A DNA stretch of 64,000 bases from Kluyveromyces lactis (taxonomy: Eukaryota; Ascomycota; Saccharomycetes; Saccharomycetales; Saccharomycetaceae): assembly GCF_000002515.2 (NCBI RefSeq), contig NC_006042.1, positions 1,240,001-1,304,000 on the forward strand. Direction: 5' to 3'. Shown piece by piece: positions 50,006 to 60,075 of the stretch. The notes below the pieces were generated by a model, which saw only the letters and a list, made by a program, of their open reading frames with translations, searched no databases and was not told the DNA's origin. The translations under genes and the position numbers were made by a program. The stretch's first letter is position 1. Every line of letters starts with the position of its first letter.

Positions 50006-52228
50006 TTATGCAAAGTTGAATTCGTCGTTAGATTGTCTCATGGCCATCTTGGCCATACGTAGCATTTTAGACTTCGAGTCCTCTTTTGGTTTCTTTTGGG
50101 AAGCTGCAGCAGCAGCTCCGGCTTTACCTTGCTGGAGACCCATCGATTTAGGTCTTTCTCTTAGGGCAAATGATTTGGCCAAATGACCAAGATGTAGACA
50201 TTTAAGGTTGAAAAACTTCTTTTCGATGGAAAGATGGGTAGCATACGCTCTGATGTGGGACATGTACCCCTTGACAGCCAATTCCTTGAAGTGAGAATCT
50301 TCGATTACTCTCCTTTCAACGTTTAAGTGCCAAGTAGTAGCGTTGTTGTCCCAAGCTTGTGCTTCATGTTTGTCCCAATCTTCCTTCTTTTTATCGGTTC
50401 TTCGGACGTTGAGCCCCTCGAATGCAGGCCTCAAAACTTGCTCGTCGTATGTGAGTAATTTCCAACCTTTTGGATGGTACGGTTTGATGTAGTCCATGTA
50501 TCCTTCTTCTTCACCAGGTAAGAGGAATAGTAGAGATTCACCTTCGCAACCAGCACGAGCAGTACGCCCGATTCTGTGTAAATGGTCTTCTACTGCAAAC
50601 GGTGGATCCATTTCTATAACAGTACTCACATGGGGTAAATCAAGACCTCTGGATGCAACATCGGTACAAAATAAGATCAGATGCTTACCCTTGGTGGCAT
50701 CGTTATTCGTGGCGAAGTGTTTTAAGGTTGCGGTTCTTGTTTGTTGCGATAAGGACCCATGCAACTTGTAACATATGACGTTTGGATCGTCCGTGTCGTT
50801 GAAACATGGAAGTATGCTGTTCCCCTTTGTGAGAAGCCTTGCGGTATCTCCAACGAGACCTCTATGATTCCCATCATGCGATGAAAACACTTCGTAGTGG
50901 AAATCTACACTATCAGAACAAGATAAAAACACAATGGTTCTTGTTACGTCTGATTTTGATCCTTCTTTATAATGCTTTTGAGTTATAGTTGTCAAAGATC
51001 CCGCTAGAGTAACTAGCCTTAGCTTTGGTGGCACTATGACAATCTTTTGAAGTAATTGATCTGGTACTGTAGTAGTTTCCGTTTGTTTTTGACCACTGCT
51101 AATCAATTTGTAGTTTTGAAGCGTTACATTGCCAAGTTTTGTCACGTTACCTTTCACAGTAGCACTACACAAGACGTGTAAAATTCTCTTTGGCAACTTG
51201 GGGAATTGATGAGTATCTATATCGATACCATGAATGATATTGAGGATTTCCTTCAAAGTCTCTTCAAACCCCAATTCCATCAACTTATCACCTTCATCCA
51301 AAACAACATATCTTAAACTTGGAGCCAATTGTTCTTTAATGACTTTTGTGTTCTGTAAATGATCCAATACTCTACCTGGAGTACCAATGATAAAGTTAGC
51401 ACCTTTTCTCAATCTCGCCTTTTCCGATTTCTTTCTTTCACCACCAATAAGGAGACATGGCACAAGGAAATGACAACATTGAGCAAGCTCAGAAGTCACT
51501 TGATAAATTTGGTTGGCCAATTCTCTTGTTGGTGTAACTACAAGTGCAAAACATCCAGATTGTCTTGTGATATTTTGACCCAACGATAGTATGCTTTGGA
51601 AAATTGGTAATAAAAACGCCAATGTCTTACCAGAACCAGTTTGTGCATGAATAAACAAGTCGTTTTGTGCTTGTAAGAATGGTGGGATAACCAACTTCTG
51701 AATCTTAGTTGGCTTAGAAATCTTCATCTTGACGTTTAAGTGTGAAACCATCGTGTCAGTGATACCGAACGAATCGAAGGTGTCACCAACCAATGGTGCA
51801 TTGGAATAAGTCACTTCGGCTTTTTCATCATGAGCATTACTATTGGTAACTGTGTCAATATTTCTACTGGACGTGAACAAAGAGGAAACGATTTGCGAGT
51901 TTAGCTGTAATGGTTGCGTTACCCTAGCTGGTTGTTCTACATTAGAACTGTTATCAAATCTTGATCTCTTAGGTTCTACAGGTGCCTGTGCCGAAGTTGA
52001 ATTCGAAGAGGAGGCTTCCAATTCTTCAAAAGTTGGTGCTCCATCAGATTCTAATGGTCTCTTTTCACCCCTGACCCTCGGTTTACGACCTTCCATCATC
52101 ATTTTGGCCTTTCTCCTGTCCTTCCATTTACCACCGGTAATTTTACCTCTACTGACTGTTTCACTAGCATCACTAACGTCAGTTGTAAAATTTAACAGCA
52201 TTCCATCATCGTCATCATTGAAACTCAT
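50006..52228 (-). CDS. DBP7: Dbp7, DEAD-box RNA helicase for 60S subunit assembly
   Basis: Dbp7 is a nucleolar ATP-dependent helicase that acts early in large-subunit assembly, at snoRNA and domain V/VI steps. The 740-residue protein (S. cerevisiae 742) opens MSFNDDDDGMLLNFTTD, as in the family. It shows motif I AQTGSGKT (195-202), motif Ib TPGR, motif II DEGD (311-314, the known Dbp7 variant of DEAD), motif III SAT, and motif VI HRIGRTAR. A C-terminal DUF4217-like region and basic tail follow. A PAC box (52300-52309) and an AAAATTTTC RRPE-like box (52334-52342) lie just upstream, as expected for ribosome-biogenesis genes. Confidence 0.97.
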   Translation of the reverse strand: MSFNDDDDGMLLNFTTDVSDASETVSRGKITGGKWKDRRKAKMMMEGRKPRVRGEKRPLESDGAPTFEELEASSSNSTSAQAPVEPKRSRFDNSSNVEQPARVTQPLQLNSQIVSSLFTSSRNIDTVTNSNAHDEKAEVTYSNAPLVGDTFDSFGITDTMVSHLNVKMKISKPTKIQKLVIPPFLQAQNDLFIHAQTGSGKTLAFLLPIFQSILSLGQNITRQSGCFALVVTPTRELANQIYQVTSELAQCCHFLVPCLLIGGERKKSEKARLRKGANFIIGTPGRVLDHLQNTKVIKEQLAPSLRYVVLDEGDKLMELGFEETLKEILNIIHGIDIDTHQFPKLPKRILHVLCSATVKGNVTKLGNVTLQNYKLISSGQKQTETTTVPDQLLQKIVIVPPKLRLVTLAGSLTTITQKHYKEGSKSDVTRTIVFLSCSDSVDFHYEVFSSHDGNHRGLVGDTARLLTKGNSILPCFNDTDDPNVICYKLHGSLSQQTRTATLKHFATNNDATKGKHLILFCTDVASRGLDLPHVSTVIEMDPPFAVEDHLHRIGRTARAGCEGESLLFLLPGEEEGYMDYIKPYHPKGWKLLTYDEQVLRPAFEGLNVRRTDKKKEDWDKHEAQAWDNNATTWHLNVERRVIEDSHFKELAVKGYMSHIRAYATHLSIEKKFFNLKCLHLGHLAKSFALRERPKSMGLQQGKAGAAAAASQKKPKEDSKSKMLRMAKMAMRQSNDEFNFA

Positions 52229-52875
52229 CTTTACCTACTTGATGATCGTTGATATGGGCTGCTGAGCGACGTACAGAGACTTTCACTTCATCTAATGTCA
52301 GCTCATCGCACAGTTAAGTCCTACTTCCATATTAAAATTTTCTATGCTTGATGTCAAGAAAAAGCAATACAAAGGTAAATACTCACAGAATTGGATAAAA
52401 TACAGTTAGATTGGCGACTATCAGGATCGTTTGAACTGGACATTTGACACTGTAGTGGTTCGTGCTATGTACAGGTCATGTTATGTGCTGAAATTGATAT
52501 CTCTTTGGTTTCATTACTGATTCAATTCTACAAACCTTGTCTGAAGTTTAATGTTAAAGCATATTATATACACGTAGAAAGGCAGATGGACAGAGACAAA
52601 AGTCGCTTATGACAAATATTAATAAGGTGGTGATGAAATACTCGCCCAGCCGGTATGGAACCAGTTGGAAGGTGATAAACCATCCTTTTACAGACGCTTC
52701 TCTCTTCTTGTTTCAATGATCACAAGACACGGCTCATCGCATCGATTGAAATTTTGACATTTCGGATGAGAAGGCTCACTCATTAGTACAACTAATGAGT
52801 GTTGAACCACTTGTACAACCAACTATTGTCCTGTTTCTATCCAGGTATCTGTAAGAGGGTGTCAGTGGTCTCAAA
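52229..52875. promoter_or_regulatory. DBP7/RPC37 divergent promoter with two PAC/RRPE pairs
   Basis: Near DBP7: PAC core at 52300-52309 and RRPE-like at 52334-52342. Near RPC37: PAC core GGCTCATCGC at 52731-52740 and RRPE-like TGAAATTTTG at 52747-52756, six bp apart. Each gene thus has its own pair. No other gene is seen. Confidence 0.7.
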
Positions 52876-53634
52876 ATGTCTAATGGTTTGTTTGTTACCG
52901 ATGAGGACGGTGATACTGAGATGAATGGGAACGGTAAACTCGATAAGAAGCTCCAATCATCAGAGATTCTTAAAGAAGACGATCCAGTAGTGAATGAAAT
53001 ACCCATTAATTTAACGGTTGGACCTTGTCCATTGCATGTGTTACAGTTTCCTAACAAACCTAAAAGACTGGCGAAGAATATGGATGAACATCCTCCAATT
53101 GCTGGTGTACGCTATAAGGATGAATCAAGCGTTTGGGAGATAGATATCCCATTGAATACACAGGTCTTCTTCGACAAAGAAAAAGCTGCTGAGTCTTGGA
53201 ACAATGTCGACGTTCAAACTTTGAAAGGTGTGGCTGTAAGCAACGACATGTTGCAATACGCAGGCGTTATGAAACAAGGACAGCTATATTTAATACCAGT
53301 AGAGAAAGTTGCCCAAATGAGACCATACTTCCGTTACATCGATTCGCATCAACAGGTTAAGAAGGACGAGGATGCCAAGGCGAAACCTGCGAATCCAACT
53401 GCCAAGAAAAACCAGGTAATAACAATGTCAGTGAAGAGTAGCAGCGAAGCGAATCAAAATAGACTAGGAGGTGCATTGCTAGCTCATAAGGTAGCAGACG
53501 AAGAGGAATTCAAACCTTTGGAATGGAAGGACGATACTTTCGAATCGTTTGTAGAAGAAGTTACAAGTGAAAAAAGTACTGTACCATTAAAACCAATGGA
53601 CAACGACGCTGTGTATCTATCAAAACTATTTTAA
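52876..53634 (+). CDS. RPC37: Rpc37, RNA polymerase III subunit C37
   Basis: Rpc37 pairs with Rpc53 in a TFIIF-like module of RNA polymerase III, which functions in promoter opening, termination and reinitiation. The 252-residue protein (S. cerevisiae 282) begins MSNGLFVTDEDGDTEM. The dimerisation core includes GPCPLHVLQFPNKPKR, DESSVWEIDIPLNTQVFFDKEKA and a KGVAVSNDMLQYAGVMKQGQLYLIPVEKVAQMRPYFRYID stretch (read in parts) typical of the family. The PAC/RRPE pair upstream fits co-regulation with ribosome synthesis. It is convergent with GCN3, with a 60-bp gap. Confidence 0.95.
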   Translation: MSNGLFVTDEDGDTEMNGNGKLDKKLQSSEILKEDDPVVNEIPINLTVGPCPLHVLQFPNKPKRLAKNMDEHPPIAGVRYKDESSVWEIDIPLNTQVFFDKEKAAESWNNVDVQTLKGVAVSNDMLQYAGVMKQGQLYLIPVEKVAQMRPYFRYIDSHQQVKKDEDAKAKPANPTAKKNQVITMSVKSSSEANQNRLGGALLAHKVADEEEFKPLEWKDDTFESFVEEVTSEKSTVPLKPMDNDAVYLSKLF

Positions 53635-53694
53635 TTAATTATCGTATTTAGTAAGTATAAATATATATTAAACCGAGAAGGGATCAAATTCTCC

Positions 53695-54621
53695 TTAATC
53701 ATACCACATCTTAATCAACTCCTCAGAAACAGCACTAGGTGTCAACCCTCCAAGATCAGTGATCAAAGCTGTGATGTATTCTTGACTTGTAAAGTCGACA
53801 GAAGGCCCACTCAATGGTTCTTCATCGTCTTCTATACCGTTTTTGCTAAAATCTAATGGATCTCTTTCCATTGGAATATCATCTGACGAAAGAGGGAACA
53901 TACGTACGAACTTATGCGACTCACTAACCACATAGAATGGTTTCCTTGCATTCTTCGCCAAGACACCGATAGAATACGTTCCTACTAGATTGATAATACC
54001 TCCAGATTCAGCAACACCTTCGGCTCCCACAAAGATCTTGTTTACCTTATGGATGATCGTACCAACAGCATTATCTACAATCATTGTCACTGGGATACCC
54101 TTCTTTTTAAGTAAATGATACAGTTGCAACCCTTGGCCAGACGGTCTGGATTCAGTGACGATACATCTAAATCTGATTAACTTCTCTGCTGCATGACTTA
54201 GTAAAGAGAAAACAGCTCTGGAAAATCCATGCACTAATATGATATCATCATCGGATATGAAATCAATCCCAATCTCAGCAATTCTATCTCTTGATTGTTT
54301 AGCTCTACTGACAAATAAATGCCCGTTTTCAATCAAATGCTGTTGACAATTTTCCCAATCACCGTACAAATGTGTGTTCTTCAAGACAAATCTCATAAAT
54401 ATATCACAACCTGCACGTAACGAAATTGAGTTTGGAATAGATGTAGTCAACTCTTCGATAGCTAGCTTTGTCGATTTGATCATCTCTGCAGATGTTTTGG
54501 GATTCTTAACTTTCAACATGGTAACTAATGCCTCGATGGCAGCGATAGGCATAGTCATTTCACTGTCTTCTTCCAAAAACTTCAAATAAGTTTGGGTGAT
54601 ATTAAACTCTTGCATCGTCAT
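53695..54621 (-). CDS. GCN3: Gcn3, eIF2B alpha subunit
   Basis: Gcn3 is the regulatory alpha subunit of eIF2B, through which phosphorylated eIF2 inhibits guanine nucleotide exchange and induces GCN4 translation. The protein has 308 residues (S. cerevisiae 305). It matches closely: EFNITQTYLKFLEEDSEMTMPIAAIEAL, SLRAGCDIFMRFVLKN, FVSRAKQSRDRIAEIG, VESRPSGQG-like TESRPSGQGLQLYHLL, VFVGAEGVAESGGI-like FVGAEGVAESGGIINLVGTY, and the C-terminal SEELIKMWYD. Two nearby ATGs can start it, 54621 (MTMQEFN) and 54615 (MQEFN, the same length as S. cerevisiae MSEFN). I list the first. The upstream open frame has no ATG. Confidence 0.97.
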   Translation of the reverse strand: MTMQEFNITQTYLKFLEEDSEMTMPIAAIEALVTMLKVKNPKTSAEMIKSTKLAIEELTTSIPNSISLRAGCDIFMRFVLKNTHLYGDWENCQQHLIENGHLFVSRAKQSRDRIAEIGIDFISDDDIILVHGFSRAVFSLLSHAAEKLIRFRCIVTESRPSGQGLQLYHLLKKKGIPVTMIVDNAVGTIIHKVNKIFVGAEGVAESGGIINLVGTYSIGVLAKNARKPFYVVSESHKFVRMFPLSSDDIPMERDPLDFSKNGIEDDEEPLSGPSVDFTSQEYITALITDLGGLTPSAVSEELIKMWYD

Positions 54622-55128
54622 TTCGTTTGGTATTTCTCTATTGATCCTGTTTCCTTGCACTGGTATGTATTTAATGTGTCACTGACAGTACCCAAATGGC
54701 CACTAACTACCTAGTTTAATTGTCTTTGAACCTCACTTGAACCATTTTGGCTGGTTGGATGAGATGGTTCCATGCTTTCAATAGTGAAAAGTTAAATCCG
54801 TAAGTCATGATTTTTGAAATGGGTGATGAGTCTGAAATGTTGTTATTAAACACCGCACAGTGTGCCACTTGGCTCATCATTGGAGGTACTAGTTGAATCC
54901 TTACAATTACTACATTCTCGAAATGTCTACTTGTTAATCCTGGAGCCATTGGCTGATATTTAACTACTCTTTATGTAATGTATTATTCGAGTGCTATTAA
55001 ACTGAATTTATTGAAGACAATTTCTAACAGTACCGTAAACCTTCGAGACAACCATCAGAAAGACTAGTATAACCAGTGAAGGTTCGATTTCATACCAGAT
55101 ACCCTTACCAAGCTCTGCAAAGTAGCCA
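54622..55128. promoter_or_regulatory. GCN3/MEF2 divergent promoter
   Basis: A 507-bp AT-rich spacer. Short open frames cross it, but no recognisable site, RNA gene or protein is seen. Confidence 0.35.
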
Positions 55129-57531
55129 ATGCAACATACAATGTCGTTTAGGATATTTCTTCGAAGGTATGCCACTAAGCATGATCTGAGTAAAGTCAGA
55201 AACATTGGCATCATCGCGCACATCGATGCTGGTAAGACGACAACCACCGAACGAATGTTGTATTACAGTGGGAAGATCAATAGAATAGGTGATGTAGATC
55301 AAGGTGATACTATTACAGACTATCTACCGCAGGAAAGATCGAGAGGAATAACGATTCAAAGTGCCGCTATATCGTTCAATTGGAAGAAAGATTATAAGAT
55401 CAATCTTATCGACACACCTGGCCATGCTGATTTCACATTCGAAGTTATCAGGTCTTTGAAAGTTCTAGATAGCTGTGTCACCATCTTGGATTCTGTAGCA
55501 GGGGTGGAGGCTCAGACTGAAAAGGTTTGGAAGCAGTCAAGTGGCTTACCCAAGATCTGTTTCTTAAACAAGATGGATCGAGTCGGTGCTGGGTTTAGCA
55601 GGACAGTGAAAGAACTTGTCGTCAAAATGAATACCAGAGCATTACTTATAAATACCCCAATATTTCAAGTAGATCCTGTGACGAATGAGTCAAAGTTCAG
55701 TGGTGTGTTGGATTTAATATATGGGAAACAGTTAATCTGGGACACCAATGATCCAGACAAGATAAATGTCACTGATGTCGATGAAAATCATGACTGTTAT
55801 GAATATTTGGTTAGAGGAAGAGAAGCATTGGTGGAAACTCTTGGTGAGACTGATGAATCTATTGTGGAACATTTTTTCAATGATGCTGATGGAGAGTACC
55901 TAAATGTTTCACCAGAAGTGTTGAATGCATCTATCAGGAAAGCCACGATCTCTTTAAGTGCAACGCCAGTTCTTTGTGGTGCATCTTTTAGAAATATCGG
56001 TGTGCAGCCTTTGCTCGATGCCATTGCAAACTACCTTCCATCTCCTTCAGAAGCAAGACCTCCAGAATTGAACCACAAGAACGTGCCAATCACGCAAAAC
56101 CCTTTAACTGGATTGGTATTGAACAAAAACCCAAACCTGTGTGTCGCTTTGGCCTTTAAAGTCATTACAGACGCAATTAGAGGTACCATGATCTTTATCA
56201 GAGTGTATTCAGGAGTTTTACGTTCTAACCATACTGTCTACAACACCACAACTGGGACCAAATTCAAGATTGGTAAACTAGTTAGGATGCATGCTAACGT
56301 TCCCGAAGAAGTCAACGAACTATATCCAGGTGATATTGGTGTTCTTACAGGAAGCAATGTTTCGGAACATATCAGAACTGGCGACACTATTGTTACTCAT
56401 GTAACCAAGAAAGATGGGTTACGTTCTTTTGATAAGAACGTAGAGCTCACATTGAAGATAAACCCAATAGAGATCCCTCCACCAGTATTTAATGCTGCCA
56501 TTGAACCAAAAACATTGGGTAACAAAAAGCCAATGGAACAAGCTTTGTCACAATTGACTAGAGAAGACCCCTCCCTTGTGGTAACACATGATGAGGAGAC
56601 TGGACAAACTTTGTTGAGCGGTATGGGGGAGTTACACTTGGATATTGCGAGAGATAGACTATTGAACGAATTAAATGCACAAGTTGATGTTGAAAGAGTT
56701 ATTGTCTCCTACAAAGAAACATTAAATCATTCTACCCAAGAAAAAACGTTGGAAACCGATGATGGATACAAGATTACCGCTGTAATCGAGCCATTGGACG
56801 AAGAGATGAAAGCTAAAGCGAAGAAGGACGAAGAATGGTTCTCGTTAGCGAATGATAATAATTTCATGATCATGGAAAAGCACACCAAGTATGACCCGGA
56901 TAAAAACTGGCCTTTCCAAGTGCCTTATGTTGCTGTCGTGAATGCGTTATTACCAAGTTCTCTAGTTGCATTACAAAGAGGAGGTAAGATCGGTGGGTTC
57001 CCATTGAGCTCTTGTGTCATTCGCATTAAAAATGACTGGGATCTTCCAATTGATGCGCCATCGATTTCACCATTGTTGACTTTAAGCAGACAGCTATTTA
57101 CTCAGATACTCTTAGGAGAAGATCAATCTAACTACTCTGTTTTAGAACCAGTCATGAATGTCGATGTCACTGTTCAACAGCAAGACATGGGACCTGTTAT
57201 TCAAGATCTGTCTAGTGCAAGAAAAGCAAATATCTTGTCTATTGAAGATGAGAATACTAATACTGTCAGCGAGTCTAACATAAGGTTCCAACACATTGCA
57301 GACAAGATGTGGCTGCCTGAGGATCCTACTTTAGAATTCGCTAAACTTGGTAAAGAAGGACAGGCACCCAAGATGGTGAAAGCCCAAGCACCTTTGAAAG
57401 AAATGGTTGCATACAACAATAAAATCAGAAGTATCACACAAGGTAGAGGCTCATTCAATATGTATTACCATGGAATGCAGCCCGTTACTCATGACAGACT
57501 ACAATCAGTTTTGGCAGATTACCATCAGTAA
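55129..57531 (+). CDS. MEF2: Mef2, mitochondrial ribosome-recycling GTPase (EF-G2)
   Basis: Mef2 is the mitochondrial EF-G2-type GTPase that, with Rrf1, splits ribosomes after termination. The 800-residue protein (S. cerevisiae 819) begins with a basic presequence (MSFRIFLRRYATKH) and then the GTPase domain: G1 AHIDAGKTTTTER (30-42), RGITIQSAAISF, G3 DTPGHADF and G4 NKMDR. EF-G domains II-V follow, with GMGELHLDI in domain III and a late QGRGSFNMYYHGMQPV. The alternative start at 55141 gives a presequence four residues shorter. The gene is convergent with GSH1, with a tRNA between, as in the YJL102W/YJL101C order. Confidence 0.95.
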   Translation: MQHTMSFRIFLRRYATKHDLSKVRNIGIIAHIDAGKTTTTERMLYYSGKINRIGDVDQGDTITDYLPQERSRGITIQSAAISFNWKKDYKINLIDTPGHADFTFEVIRSLKVLDSCVTILDSVAGVEAQTEKVWKQSSGLPKICFLNKMDRVGAGFSRTVKELVVKMNTRALLINTPIFQVDPVTNESKFSGVLDLIYGKQLIWDTNDPDKINVTDVDENHDCYEYLVRGREALVETLGETDESIVEHFFNDADGEYLNVSPEVLNASIRKATISLSATPVLCGASFRNIGVQPLLDAIANYLPSPSEARPPELNHKNVPITQNPLTGLVLNKNPNLCVALAFKVITDAIRGTMIFIRVYSGVLRSNHTVYNTTTGTKFKIGKLVRMHANVPEEVNELYPGDIGVLTGSNVSEHIRTGDTIVTHVTKKDGLRSFDKNVELTLKINPIEIPPPVFNAAIEPKTLGNKKPMEQALSQLTREDPSLVVTHDEETGQTLLSGMGELHLDIARDRLLNELNAQVDVERVIVSYKETLNHSTQEKTLETDDGYKITAVIEPLDEEMKAKAKKDEEWFSLANDNNFMIMEKHTKYDPDKNWPFQVPYVAVVNALLPSSLVALQRGGKIGGFPLSSCVIRIKNDWDLPIDAPSISPLLTLSRQLFTQILLGEDQSNYSVLEPVMNVDVTVQQQDMGPVIQDLSSARKANILSIEDENTNTVSESNIRFQHIADKMWLPEDPTLEFAKLGKEGQAPKMVKAQAPLKEMVAYNNKIRSITQGRGSFNMYYHGMQPVTHDRLQSVLADYHQ

Positions 57532-57752
57532 ATGCCGCTTCTTATTATAAATATGTGGATATAACTCTTGTATATAGAATAAGATATATCAACACTATCA
57601 TTATTTACTATAGGATGCAGTTTAGAATTATGTTCGGAGTCAGGCATCATATACAAACTTGACTCACTTACATCTCTAAAACTTACACTGGAAATTGGCA
57701 GCATAAGGTCCAGAATATGGTCAACATCGAGAGTGAATATGGCAAGTTCTTA

Positions 57753-57842
57753 TTCCTCGTGGCCCAATGGTCACGGCGTCTGGCTACGATGTTAGCTACT
57801 TCTGAAACCAGAAGATTCCAGGTTCGAGTCCTGGCGGGGAAG
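57753..57842 (+). tRNA. tRNA-Arg(ACG) with 17-nt intron
   Basis: This is an elongator tRNA for arginine CGN codons (A34 is read as inosine). The acceptor stem TTCCTCG pairs with CGGGGAA plus discriminator G (no CCA is encoded). Box A lies in the D arm (GTGGCCCAATGG), and box B is GGTTCGAGTCC. The anticodon stem TCTGG/CCAGA encloses CTACGA, with anticodon ACG at 57786-57788. A 17-nt intron (57790-57806) sits one base 3' of the anticodon, the canonical place. C57784 can form the anticodon-intron pair with G57804. Mature length is 73 nt and matches the S. cerevisiae tR(ACG) body almost exactly. A T7 terminator is at 57846-57852. Confidence 0.95.
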
Positions 57843-57845
57843 AAC

Positions 57846-57852
57846 TTTTTTT
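57846..57852 (+). terminator. RNA polymerase III terminator of tRNA-Arg
   Basis: Seven consecutive T residues begin four bases after the tRNA 3' end, the standard Pol III stop. Confidence 0.85.
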
Positions 57853-58077
57853 GCTACTTTCCATAAGAACTACTTTTGAAAGAATGTAAGCTGCGATGAA
57901 CAGACAACATGACCGCGGTATTCCTGGTTCCTCCGTAACAGCTAGCCCATACTGTTCGAGATCGATAACCCCTTGTTTCATTTCCTTTCTCGGTCTTTTT
58001 TTTTTTCCTTTGATATTCGGTTTGGTATTGTATTCAGAGGAAGAAACTGTGTAAATTGTAATTATAAGATCTATGGG

Positions 58078-60075
58078 CTATAGTATACTGTTCTGAGTTA
58101 AATACATTGCAAGTTCTTCACCCAAGAAGGCGCTCAATTCATTCTTTGAGTCGTCATAGTGAGTGATTCTATAAGACAAATGCAAAACGTCATAATTAAT
58201 TCTTTGAGAGACCGATGATGTTTGGTCGTACTCAGGGTGGTTCAAAATGTAGGTACGGATAAAGTTTGCAAAGGAGGGCAGCTTACCAGAAGCTCTGTCA
58301 CTGATTAGTTTTAAGTAGTGGTACAATCTGACCAATTCTGCATTCCCTGTATTGTCTTTCAATTCTGTCCAAGATTTCACGATCAGACCTTTACGTGCTA
58401 GAATTGGATTGATCAAAATGGCAAAGATACCATTATGGTGGTTATGGAAAATTTCGTCGATACTTAGCAGTTCTGTCTTACCTTGAAGGTCAGAGAAGTC
58501 GGATTTCCAATAGAACTTCTCCTTCAAAGTAGCGTCACGATGATGAGCAGTTTCCATGTTTTTCCAAATTTCAGACATGTACATGTAAGCATTAATCTTA
58601 TCGTCGAAGGTAAGAATAGATTCTACCAACAAATAAATGAGATTGGAATATGCAGCATTTTCGAAATCTGTCAATTGAACTTCCATGGGTCTGAATTCGA
58701 CCCTCCAACCAGGAGCTCCTTTATTATCTGGGGTCGCACTTTGTGAAGGGACCTTAAACCGGACCGATTGCCAATTAGTACTTTGGATATTTTCGAAATG
58801 GTCAGTTTCTGTTTCGTTATCCTGGTCAATCCTTTCTTCGAAGATGACCAGTGGATCTCTGATGAAAAGATGGGCGAAATGGCGAGCCAAGTCTTTATCA
58901 AGTTTGAACTTTTCGTTATCTACCAATCTCTTGAATACTTTCTCATTGATAGGAACCTCAGTGTCGTTGAACTTGGAGTCATAGAACTCGTTACCACCGA
59001 GGTACAAATCCACTACACTATACCTTGATTTATTGATCCGTGCCGTTGAAGCATAATCTTCAGTTGCGATACCACCATACCCGTTATTATACTTGGGTAG
59101 CAATGGCTCCACTGATCTTTCATATGGAGTACGATCATCAACTGCACCTACGATAACGTTCCAACGCACGTCTTGATCTGCAAGGAACCCCTTGAATACT
59201 GGAGAGGCAGCAGTTGCGGCCAAGAAAATTGGCGCAAAATTCAACAAAGTATCGTACAAATAACGTGCCTTATTGATATTAGGAGCCTGGAAAGTCAATT
59301 GCAAACAGGAACACCCCATTCCGAACCCCATTGAATCCATATAGATATATCCTGGTTTAGAAGCTTTGGCAGATTCCAAATCCTCTGGAACAAACCAATC
59401 TCTTTCGTGAATCGACGGATCAGTTTCCGGTGTACGCACATCCTTGTATACAGGAACGTTGATACAAACTTTCTCACCACGTCTAGTCCTAATATTGGCT
59501 GTCAACGTGGGGAACCTAGCGTGCCTATTGATAATCTCATCGGGTAAAAACAGCGACCTACTAGCCGAATTTTTATGATCCCATGGGTTCTTCAAATTCG
59601 TAAAATTGTCACGACCCATGCGTGGGAAAACAGCCAACGACAACGGAGTCACCAAGTTCACGTCGTTAAATTTCTTCAATTTCTGTTCTGCCACGGCCCT
59701 GCGCATCTGCATGTTCCTCTCAACCTCTGCACCCTCGAAGTCCTTATATGGCTTCGCAGGTGTCGCCTCCAACATAAACCGACCGTACTCGGGATGGAAA
59801 TGAACGTTCAACTCGTCACACTCGGCCTGGTATTCCGTATTCAACTGAACCAAAACCTCATCATGTTTCACACTAAGAACAACGTTCTCATTAGCCTCAT
59901 CGAACTCACAAATCATATACTCGACTTCATCTCCCCAGTACAATTCATCGCCGTCTCTAGACTCAGCACTTTCAAAAGAATTCAACAACTGTTCAATCCC
60001 ATTCACACGCACATGCTCATTGTACTTGCGTGAGTCTAGCCATGACATGGGCGTCCCAGATGACAACAACCCCAT
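58078..60075 (-). CDS. GSH1: Glutamate-cysteine ligase (gamma-glutamylcysteine synthetase)
   Basis: Gsh1 catalyses the ATP-dependent joining of glutamate and cysteine, the first and limiting step of glutathione synthesis in the cytosol. The 665-residue protein (S. cerevisiae 678) opens MGLLSSGTPMSWLDSRKYNEHVR, the eukaryotic GCS start. Landmarks include WGDEVEYMICEFDE (glutamate/metal site), FHPEYGRFMLEATPAKPY, the MGFGMGCSCLQLTFQAPNI stretch, and GWRVEFRPMEVQLTDFENA near the active site. All fall in family order. It is divergent from LSB6, as YJL101C is from YJL100W. I found no CACGTG in its promoter. Confidence 0.98.
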   Translation of the reverse strand: MGLLSSGTPMSWLDSRKYNEHVRVNGIEQLLNSFESAESRDGDELYWGDEVEYMICEFDEANENVVLSVKHDEVLVQLNTEYQAECDELNVHFHPEYGRFMLEATPAKPYKDFEGAEVERNMQMRRAVAEQKLKKFNDVNLVTPLSLAVFPRMGRDNFTNLKNPWDHKNSASRSLFLPDEIINRHARFPTLTANIRTRRGEKVCINVPVYKDVRTPETDPSIHERDWFVPEDLESAKASKPGYIYMDSMGFGMGCSCLQLTFQAPNINKARYLYDTLLNFAPIFLAATAASPVFKGFLADQDVRWNVIVGAVDDRTPYERSVEPLLPKYNNGYGGIATEDYASTARINKSRYSVVDLYLGGNEFYDSKFNDTEVPINEKVFKRLVDNEKFKLDKDLARHFAHLFIRDPLVIFEERIDQDNETETDHFENIQSTNWQSVRFKVPSQSATPDNKGAPGWRVEFRPMEVQLTDFENAAYSNLIYLLVESILTFDDKINAYMYMSEIWKNMETAHHRDATLKEKFYWKSDFSDLQGKTELLSIDEIFHNHHNGIFAILINPILARKGLIVKSWTELKDNTGNAELVRLYHYLKLISDRASGKLPSFANFIRTYILNHPEYDQTSSVSQRINYDVLHLSYRITHYDDSKNELSAFLGEELAMYLTQNSIL

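Larger units (their letters stand above)
57532..58077. other. MEF2/GSH1 convergent spacer holding a tRNA gene
   Basis: Apart from the tRNA-Arg and its T7 terminator, the spacer has only AT-rich 3' ends and a T-rich run near 57997-58008. No other gene is supported. Confidence 0.5.
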
